A stretch of 10,096 bases of DNA, taken from the NCBI GenBank assembly GCA_007133715.1, contig SLMF01000476.1, positions 1 through 10,096 on the forward strand. The letters are read 5' to 3'. Source of the DNA: Planctomycetaceae bacterium. Lineage in GTDB: Bacteria > Planctomycetota > Planctomycetia > Pirellulales > Pirellulaceae. Numbering within the stretch: position 1 is the stretch's first letter; the number at the start of each line of letters is the position of its first letter. The notes beneath the pieces were generated by a model that did not search any database, had not been told where the DNA came from, and saw only the letters and a list, made by a program, of their open reading frames with translations. The position numbers and the translations under genes were made by a program. This document shows positions 1 to 7,500 of this stretch, one piece after another.

Positions 1-103
1 GGGATCACGTTCTTCGCTACATCTCGCTCGCTCCCCTTGTTTCGATTGGGTGGCCCGGCTTGCCCGAGGGGGCGTTTCACGCATTAGCACGGAGCGTAAC
101 GAT

Positions 104-141
104 CCCCCGGGCGAGCCGGGGGCATTGGGTTGAATGCCCGG
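104..141. repeat. GC-rich palindromic element with two alternative hairpins
   Basis: A perfect 7-bp stem is formed by CCCCCGG (104-110) and CCGGGGG (116-122) around the loop GCGAG. The right arm is reused by a second inverted repeat, in which GGGCATT (120-126) pairs with AATGCCC (133-139) around GGGTTG. This second pairing can extend outward to CCGG on both sides if two extra G residues bulge. The two hairpins share bases 120-122 and cannot form fully together. No T-run follows on either strand, so it is not a classical intrinsic terminator. It lies 65 bp beyond the stop codon of the minus-strand transporter and could stabilise that transcript's 3' end, or be one copy of a dispersed palindromic repeat. 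Bases 1-205 otherwise hold no gene I can recognise, only short open frames. Confidence 0.5.
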
Positions 142-205
142 ACTACGGGGGAGACGCAGCAAGCAACTTCCGGCCTTCATGGCCTATCAATTGTGTTTTG
201 CGGCG

Positions 206-1099
206 CTAGCGAAGGTGGGGGTAGGGTTCTAAATGGACCAGAACATCGCGTAGCGAACAGAACTCCGACATCAGCTGGTCCTTCACCGCGTGGCCGATCC
301 GATGCCCTTCGGCGACCGTCAAGCGGGCGTCGACCTCCAGATGCAGATCGGCCAAGTACTCCAGACCCGTCTTGCGGACCCAGAGTTTCTCGACCGCGGA
401 TACGCCCGGAACTCGTTCCGCTGCCTGCCGGATCGCATCGACGAAGGCGTCATCTGCTTGCAGATCCATCAGTTCGCTGGCGCTGTTACGGAACAGCCGG
501 AGCCCCGAGCGGATAATGGCCAGGACGACGATCACCGCCGCCAATTGGTCCACCCAGGCGTAGGCCGGGCCCGCGACGCGGACGACGGCCAGTCCGATCA
601 GTACGGCCAACGAGCAGAAGGCATCACTCCGGTGGTCCAGGGCATTTGCCACCAGGGCTGTCGAGCCGGTTTGTCGCCCCACGCGGGTCTTGTAGCGGTA
701 CAAGGCCTCCTTGATCAGCACGTTGCCTCCCGCCACCCCGAGGGCCCAGAACGGGGGTGGCTCTTGAGCCAGCGATTGCCCGCGAATCGCTTGCCAGCCG
801 ATCCAAACTGCCGTGATGATGATCAGCAGCGCCACGTTCAAGGCCGCGATCGCTTCCGCGCGGGTGTATCCGTAGGGATGCTCGGCGTCCGCCGGCCGTT
901 GGGCGAAGTGCAGGGCGAACAGCACCATCACCGAGCTGAGCGAATCCCCCCACGAATTCACGGCGTCCGAGAGCAAAGCGTAGGAATTCCCAATCACCCC
1001 GCTGACTAACTTAATCACCCCCAATACCAGGTTGATGACCAATCCCAACATTGCAGCTCGGGTGGCCTGCTGGTACAACAACGCGCGGTCGACGGACAA
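206..1099 (-). CDS. Cation diffusion facilitator (CDF) family metal efflux transporter, probably Mn2+-type
   Basis: Inner-membrane antiporter that exports a divalent metal in exchange for protons; complete at 297 residues, the usual length for bacterial CDF proteins. Six hydrophobic segments lie at about residues 17-37, 40-64, 84-104, 117-132, 146-174 and 180-202. They are followed by a cytoplasmic ferredoxin-like domain (about 205-292) with the family histidines in ADLHLEVD (H253), AEGHRIGH (H266) and VLVHLEP (H289). The TM2-TM3 loop has the CDF signature HPYGYTRAEAIAAL. The transport-site residues read N48-xxx-D52 in TM2 (SDAVNSWGD) and D155-xxx-D159 in TM5 (LDHRSD). Zinc-type members have His/Asp mixtures at these places, while N-D/D-D is the pattern of the manganese exporter MntE, so Mn2+ is the inferred substrate. 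The start is taken as the second of two consecutive TTG codons (1099-1097), because AGGAGG then sits 5 nt upstream. The first TTG (1102-1100) would leave only 2 nt. The stop codon is TAG. Family assignment is secure; the metal is inferred. Confidence 0.93.
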   Translation of the reverse strand: MSVDRALLYQQATRAAMLGLVINLVLGVIKLVSGVIGNSYALLSDAVNSWGDSLSSVMVLFALHFAQRPADAEHPYGYTRAEAIAALNVALLIIITAVWIGWQAIRGQSLAQEPPPFWALGVAGGNVLIKEALYRYKTRVGRQTGSTALVANALDHRSDAFCSLAVLIGLAVVRVAGPAYAWVDQLAAVIVVLAIIRSGLRLFRNSASELMDLQADDAFVDAIRQAAERVPGVSAVEKLWVRKTGLEYLADLHLEVDARLTVAEGHRIGHAVKDQLMSEFCSLRDVLVHLEPYPHLR

Positions 1100-1104
1100 C
1101 AATT

Positions 1105-1110
1105 CCTCCT
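1105..1110 (-). promoter_or_regulatory. Ribosome binding site of the CDF gene
   Basis: On the minus strand this reads AGGAGG, a full consensus Shine-Dalgarno sequence. It is followed by AA-TTG-TTG. The spacing is 2 nt to the first TTG and 5 nt to the second, which favours the second as the initiation codon. The strong site may compensate for the weak TTG start. Confidence 0.7.
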
Positions 1111-1152
1111 CACAGTTCGGGGTAGGGCTGGCGGGAACGTTTGCGGAGCCCC

Positions 1153-1158
1153 GTTATA
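1153..1158 (-). promoter_or_regulatory. Possible -10 element for the CDF gene
   Basis: The minus strand reads TATAAC (5 of 6 matches to TATAAT) about 54 bp before the TTG start. No good -35 hexamer lies 16-18 bp upstream (CTGCCG at 17 bp spacing), and there is no TG extension. It is the best minus-strand candidate I see in the gap, but it is weak. Confidence 0.25.
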
Positions 1159-1224
1159 CCGAAACCTGGCCGGAGCGGCAGGGGGTCGTTAGGGTCCGAA
1201 AAAATCGCAGGTCCCCTTGTCCAT

Positions 1225-1239
1225 TTGACTTTCTGTCAA
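1225..1239. promoter_or_regulatory. Short inverted repeat TTGAC-N5-GTCAA, possible operator
   Basis: A perfect 5-bp inverted repeat, TTGAC TTTCT GTCAA, lies 14 bp upstream of the -35 hexamer of the rightward promoter and inside the divergent intergenic region. Its place and size fit a dimeric regulator site that could act on either gene. A 5-bp match can easily arise by chance, and no known operator is recognised. Confidence 0.25.
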
Positions 1240-1253
1240 GGCTGACCAAGTTT

Positions 1254-1282
1254 TTGACGTCCCGCGTGCTTTCAAATAGGAT
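1254..1282 (+). promoter_or_regulatory. Sigma70-like promoter for the giant surface protein gene
   Basis: TTGACG (1254-1259, 5 of 6 matches to the -35 consensus) and TAGGAT (1277-1282, 4 of 6 to the -10 consensus, with the key first T, second A and last T) are separated by exactly 17 bp. The region around them is AT-rich compared with the surrounding sequence. Transcription would begin near 1289-1290, leaving an untranslated leader of about 100 nt before the ATG at 1390. The call is made from consensus matching only. Confidence 0.55.
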
Positions 1283-1375
1283 ACGGTTAGTTGGTTTGAT
1301 GTCGAACCCATGCGGTGGAGGCTGCGCTCCGGCGGGCCCCGAAACCCCGTCGCAACCGTTGGCAACACCCCTATC

Positions 1376-1380
1376 GAGGT
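1376..1380 (+). promoter_or_regulatory. Ribosome binding site of the giant surface protein gene
   Basis: GAGGT lies 9 nt upstream of the ATG at 1390. In the same frame TAG (1288-1290) and TGA (1297-1299) close the region further upstream. The next in-frame ATG is at 1546, inside the SdrD-B-like domain and beyond the export motif. This makes 1390 the well-supported start. Confidence 0.65.
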
Positions 1381-1389
1381 AGTGCACTG

Positions 1390-1521
1390 ATGCCAGTTAC
1401 GCCGTTCACATTCCCGTCCGCCGCTCGCCGCGCCCGGCAGCGACGTCGTCAAGCTGCCAAACGCCCGCAAGGCAGGCGTTTGCGTTTCGAGTCGTTGGAA
1501 TCCCGCCGCTTGCTGGCCGCC
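1390..1521 (+). other. N-terminal export region with LEPR-XLL-type motif
   Basis: The first 32 residues are very basic (ARRARQRRRQAAKRPQGRR). They run into FESLESRRLLAA (residues 33-44), matching the L-E-P-R-x-L-L pattern found at the N-terminus of many large planctomycete exported proteins, with Ser in place of Pro. There is no long hydrophobic core as in a standard Sec signal peptide. The first folded domain starts straight after, at Ile45, so processing near residue 44 is plausible. In this clade the motif is taken as an export tag, though its machinery is not visible here. Confidence 0.75.
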
Positions 1522-4500
1522 ATCACGGGCCGATTGGTCTACGATATGAATGCCGATGGCCTGCCGGACGTGAACGAGCCCGGTCTGGAGGATTGGCGCG
1601 TTTACATCGACCAGAACAACAACGGTCGCTTTGACGAGGGCGAGATCTTCAGCTGGACCGACGCCGACGGCGTCTACCGTCTGGAGGATGTCCCCACCGG
1701 CTATCATGTTGTCGCGGTGGAACCCCAGGAGGGCTGGTTTCGCAGCTATCCACCCGGAACGGGGCGCTGGACCGTCCCGGTTCTGACCCAGCAGGAGATC
1801 ACCGGCTACGACTTTGCGCAACAGCGCGAGTTCACGCCCTTCGAATCGGGCAACCTGCTGCTGACCCGCAGCAGCTCGGCCGACGTGGATTTCGTCTTGG
1901 AATACACTCTGGACGGGGAACTGGTCCAGGCCCTGGTGATCCCGAATTCGCGAGGAGAAGATGCCGTTCAAGGGAAGGATCTGGTGCTGGATAGCCGCGG
2001 TCGGGTCCAGATCGTAACCGCCGACGAGGGGTACCGGCTGACCCGCTTCGATCCGGAGACGCGGGCGTTTACGACGGCGGAGGAGCCGGTCTGGGATTTG
2101 CGAAGCGATCGGGCCAGCTGGGGGAACGTGGCGGCCGTGGGCAACTTTGTGTTTGTCAACGAGCACGAAATCGAACTGGCACAGGAGGATCCTGTCCCAC
2201 CGTGGATGGGTGGCCAAGACGATCCCGAGCCGGTGGAGACGCGTGGCGAGCACGGGCTGATCCGCTTCCACGTGGACAACTTGGAATACGAACGATTCTC
2301 GGACGGTTTTTCGTTCCCCATCGATGTGACGGTCGGTCTGGACGGTCTGCTGTATACCCTGAACGCGGCGTCGAACCACACGACGGTCCAGGTTCACAAT
2401 CCGACGACGATGAATCGGGTCCGGAGTGTGAACATCGGCGAGCCGTTGCGTGCGTTGGCCGTCGATGGTCAGGGTGAGATGTTTGCGATCACGCCGACCG
2501 GTTTGAAGCATTTTAGCGCCGAGGGCGAGCTGATCCGGTCGAAAGTCATGGCGGTGGCGGACGACCTGGTGATCCATCCGGACGGTGTGTTGGCGTTGAG
2601 CAGCAAGTTACGAGTCGATTTGATCGCCACGGACCTGAGTGCGGAGAGTCTGCGATCGATCCGTCTGCCGGGCAATGCGGCGGTGAACCGGACGTCGTTT
2701 GTGACGTTTGTGATGGAGCCGGTCAGCGACATTCCGGCGTGGGATCCGGACCGTGACTATGGGGCCTTGTCGGCGGGCAACATTTTGGTGAGCAACGGCT
2801 TGCGGGATGGCGAGGCCCGTCTGTACGAGTTCACGCCGCTGGGCCAGTTGGTTCAGGAATTCGAGGTCCCGCAGTTCGAGCCGGGCGGGGTGCGGGATGT
2901 GGTGGTGACGGCGGCGGGGGATGTGTATCTGTACAACGGCACGTTCCAGCCGCGATTAAGCCGTTTCGATCCGACGTGGGACGCCAGCGGCATGGCACCG
3001 CTCGGTTTCACCGACCACCATGAGTTTGCCGGTTGGAGAACGGCGGATGACCCCGCGTTTGGCGGGCTGGCGACGTATGGTGCGTACGTGTTTGCCAGCG
3101 ACACCAAGGCCCTGCGGGATACGCCGCAGCAGCAGGGGATCGTGCGGTATGACACTCAAAACGGTCGTTTCGAGCGATTTCATGCGGACAAAGGGGGAAT
3201 CATCGATGTGACGGTGGGTCGGGACGGTCTGCTGTACACGTTGGGTCCCGCGGGCGGAACGAACCTGGGCACGGTGGTGCGGCGTTACCATCCGGTGACC
3301 ATGCAGTGGTTGGGCACGGTCAATTTGCCGCAGAGTCACCGGGCGATCGCGGTGGATGCCAACGGCGACCTATTCGCGGTCTCGCCCGAGTTTCATCATT
3401 ACAATCGTCAGGGCGTGTTGAAGCGGACCGAGTATTTGGGCTTGGGGCGGTTGTCGGACATGGATCTGGACGCCGACGGCCGCCTGCTGATCGCGGCTCA
3501 AGATGGCCGGGTGCTGGTGACGGACCGTCAATTCACGGCGCGGGTGGTGTTCACGGCGCGGGACACGGACGGCTGGAACTTTGCCAGTTTTGTCGGGCCC
3601 ACGCGCGGGTCGCTGCAGGCGGTCTGGGACGCGTTCTCGGTCCCGGCCAACAGCACCGAGAATCTGCTGGACGTGCAAGCCAATGATGTCTGGCAGGGTG
3701 CCGAGGCGGTGACGATCACGGCGGTGGGCCCGACCACGCAGGGCGGTACGGTGGAATTGGTCGAGGGCGGTGTTCGCTACGACCCGCCCGCCCAGTTCGT
3801 GGGCATCGACAATTTCCCGTATACGCTGACCAGTGCATCCGGACGGGCGGACGAAGGCTGGGTTCAGGTGACTGTCGAAGGGACGGGCAACTTTTTCGCC
3901 TTGGATAACACCTATCAGGTCGAGCAGGAGCTGCTGCTGGAAGTCCCGGTCGACACGGGCGTCTTGAGCAACGACGGGGGGCTGGATATCTTCCCGGAAC
4001 TCACACCGGGCAATATCCTTATCACGCACTCGCCGCTGGGTGTCAATGTCAAGGCTTTGCTGCAGGAATACCAGCCGGATGGCACACTGGTCCGTTCCCT
4101 CGAATTGCCGGATTTTTCGGAGAGCAAGTTCGGGGATGTGCGGGATCTGGTGGTGGATCGTCGGGGGCTGGTGCGGATCTTCAATGGCACGCTCAACCCC
4201 CGCTTGACCACCTACGATGCGGTCGCGGAGACACTGACCCACTTGACGGTCGAGGGTTGGAGCACGGCCAGCAACGCCACGTTCGGCGGTTTGACGGCTT
4301 GGCGGGACTTTGTGTACGCCACGGACCAGCGGGTTGGCGGGGACGGCCCGGGCCAGACCGGGATCATCCGCTTCGATATCCGGGACAATTCGGCCCAGCG
4401 TTTCCACAATGACGGGGATTTCATCGATCTGAATGTCGGTCTGGACGGGCTGCTGTACGCCCTGGGGCCCGGCGGGCCGCCCGCCGGACAGTATATCCGG

Positions 4501-7500
4501 GTGTTCAATCCGCAGACAATGCAGCTGGTCCGCCAGATCAACCTGCCGCAGAGTCTGTGGGACATGCGGGCGATTACGGTGGATGCCCAGGGCCAGATCT
4601 ATGCCGTGCGCTCCCGAGATCCCCGGGTCTACCACTTGAATCCCAACGGGGTGCTGCAGCGGACGGGCAATACGGGTCAGGGCGATCGGGCGCATTTCAG
4701 CGACATCGATCTGCACGAAAACGGCCGCGACCTGCTGATCGCCAACATCAACTTCAGCAAGACCTCCGGCCCGCTGGACGCCGACGTGCTGGTGTGGCAC
4801 ACGGGCCTGTGGGGATGGCCGACCCTGCTGCAGGCTCCGGATACCAGCAGCAACATGAAGTTTGCGGCGTGGGTCCAGCCTCCGGTCGGGGCGCTGAACC
4901 GGCCGCTGACCGTCCGCACCCACTCGCAGCCCGACCACGGGACGCTGCAGATGTTCCCCGACGGTTCGTTCGAATACCAGCCGGACCCGTTCTACAGCGG
5001 TCGGGATCAGTTCACGTATGTGGTCCGCGACGCGGGAGGGTTCGAGCGGAGCGCGACCGTGTCGATCGACGTGCTGCCGATCAACGATCGGCCCGAATTG
5101 ACACCCGCCGAGCCCCGCTTGGCTGCCGACCAGGAGTTGAGCACCACTTTTCCGCTGACCGCGATCATCAATGCGGGCCCGGGTACGACGCGGATCACCG
5201 ATCCCGATCTCAACGATCCGCTGGGCGGCGTGGCCCTTGTCGAAGCCACGGGTCAAGGCGTCTGGTCCTACTCGACCAACGGCACGATCTTTGTGCATTT
5301 GGGGACGGTGTCGCCGGAGAAGGCGCTGCTCCTGCCTGCCACGGCCTATCTCCGCTTCACGCCCGCAGGCACCGCCGGCGGCGAAGCTTCGCTGACCTAC
5401 CATGCTTGGGATCAGACCGAAAACGAAGTCGGCCAGCGGGTGCGGACGACCTACTGGGTCTGTTCGGATGGGACGATCGTCGATCCCGAGGACCTGTTCC
5501 CCGAGGACCCGGAGGATCCGGACGAACCCGAGGAACCCGGCTTTCCTGGTTTCCCCGGGTTCCCCGGCGACGAGGATGACGACGATGACGAATGGCTGTG
5601 CCCGGATGGCGAACCGCCGCAGGAGGTGGTGTTCGAGTATTTCAGCGAGGAAACGGATACGGTGACGCTGGAGATGGCGGTGTTGAATCGCGCGCCGATC
5701 CTGCTGCCCTCCTCGCCGCTGATGGGCGTGACCGACGAGAACACGCCCTTCTCAACTCGCTTGGATGCGTTCGTCACGGGGATCAGCGATCCGGACACAG
5801 GGTTGTCGCTGACCAGCGTCGCGGTGACCGGCGCGGTGGGAAATGGGCTCTGGGAGTACTCGCTGGATGGCGTCGAGTTTCTGGCGATGCCGCCGGTCGA
5901 ACAACAGGCCGCCCTGCTGCTGACCGGTTCGAGCTACGTGCGTTATGTGCCGGACGGGATGAACGGCGAGATCGCCAGGCTGACCTACCGCGGTTGGGAT
6001 CAGAGCGACGAATTGCCGCCGGGCAGCGTGGAGGATGTCAGTCTGCACGGGGGTATCACGCCCTACAGCCAGGCGACCGATACGGCTCGGCTGCAGGTGG
6101 AGGACGTGAATGACGCGCCGGTGCTGGCTCCCAGCAACCCGCGGATCGGGGTGACGGACATGCTCACGCCGCTGACGGTGACGGTCGGCGATTTCCTGAC
6201 GGGGATCACCGATGTGGACTTGGGCGACGACGTGTTCGGGTTGGCGATTACCGAGGTTCGGGGCGCCGGCAGCTGGCAGTATTCGTTGGATGGCCAGGAG
6301 TTTACGGAGGTGCCGGCGGTCAGTATGAGCGGGGCTTTGCTGGTCGGGGAAGAGCATCAGTTGCGTTATTTGCCGGACGGCCAGACGGTGGAGACGGCCG
6401 AGATCCGCTATCGGGCATGGGACCGGAGCGCGGGTCAGGCGGGTGAGTTGGCGGACACGAGCGAGTCGGGTGGCGAGACGCCGTTCAGCACGGCTCAGGA
6501 TGTGGGCTGGGTCTCGGTGGTGCGGGTGAATTTGCCGCCGCAACTGAGTGGCCCGACGGACGATGTGGTCTACACGGAGAACGATCCGCCGTTGCGGGTG
6601 TTTTCCGAAGTGGAAGTGGACGATCCGGACACGCCCGTGTTTGGCGGCGGTTCGTTGTCGGTGGAATTGATCAGCGGGGGCAGCCAGGACGATCGGTTGA
6701 GCATCGAAGCGGTGGGCGGGATTTCGCTGTCGGCCGGGACGGTGCGGTACAACCCGGGCAGCGGTCCGCAGCCGATCGGGGTGGTCTCCCAGGACGCGTT
6801 CCGTCTGACCGTCAGCTTGACGTCCCCGCATGCGACGCTGGCCGCGGTCCAGGCGTTGGCTCGGGCCGTGGCTTACGCCAACGTGTCGAATAACCCCTCG
6901 ACCGCCGATCGCGTTTTGGAACTGACGGTGGTCGACGGCGACGGCGGCAACGATACGGCGCAACTGCAGCGGACGGTGCAGGTGGTGGCGGTGAACGATC
7001 CGCCCGTCGCGGTCGGGGATGTGTATTTCATGCTGATGGACCGCACGCTGGAAGTGCCGGCTGCGGAAGGGGTGCTGGCCAACGACTACGATCCCGAAGA
7101 CGATCCGCTGACGGCCCGTCTGTTGGCCGAGCCGCTGGTGGGGGATGTGACGTTGGCTGCCGACGGTTCGTTTGTCTACCAGCCGCCGCCGCTGTTCTTC
7201 GGGCTGGACGTGTTCACCTACCGGGCCTACGATGGTCAAGCCTATTCGGTACCGGCCACGGTGGTGATCGAAGTGGGGTTGCCGGCGACGAATCCGACGC
7301 AGCCGGGCGATGTGAATGCGGACGGCTGGCTGTCAGCAGCAGACGCCCTGCGGATCGCCAATTTTCTAGCCGAGCAGGGTCCGAGCCAAGTTCCGGAGCG
7401 GCCCGAGGCACCGCCCTTCCTGGACGTCAATGGCGATGGCTGGATCACGGCGGCGGATGTGGCTCGGGTAGCCGAGATTGTGGAAGCCGGTGGTCCGCGT

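Noticed and set aside
3..208. Open frame at the left edge that could be the end of a gene
   Set aside because: It is open from the edge to the TAG at 207-209, but the translation shows no family motif and runs through the palindromic element. There is not enough to call a coding region.
290..1009. Plus-strand open frame of 239 codons opposite the CDF gene
   Set aside because: The minus strand encodes a complete CDF transporter with all family motifs; the plus-strand frame has none.
1189..2577. Open frame of 462 codons on the minus strand crossing the intergenic region
   Set aside because: It would overlap the rightward promoter and the first kilobase of the giant gene, has no recognisable domain, and overlaps better-supported coding sequence.
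1849..4875. Propeller repeats as an enzyme (PQQ dehydrogenase or lyase)
   Set aside because: No catalytic or cofactor-binding residues typical of those enzymes could be seen; the resemblance is limited to blade-like turns.
3370..5403. Open frame of 677 codons on the minus strand
   Set aside because: It lies wholly antisense to the giant gene, is rich in Arg, His and Gln as expected from the complement of Asp/Val/Gly codons, and shows no domain. The plus strand here encodes clear propeller and Big_9 motifs.
5536..5565. GFP triplet run as a collagen-like domain
   Set aside because: Only about three G-F-P triplets are present, far too few for a collagen triple helix; treated as part of the acidic insert.
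4557..5579. Plus-strand open frame of 340 codons in another frame
   Set aside because: It overlaps the open frame of the giant gene, whose own frame encodes recognised domains throughout. Its Arg/Gly/Ala-rich content is a frame shadow.
5752..7239. Open frame of 495 codons on the minus strand
   Set aside because: Antisense to cadherin-like repeats B-D and Big_9 domain 3, with low-complexity His/Arg composition. Such shadows are expected in GC-rich genes.
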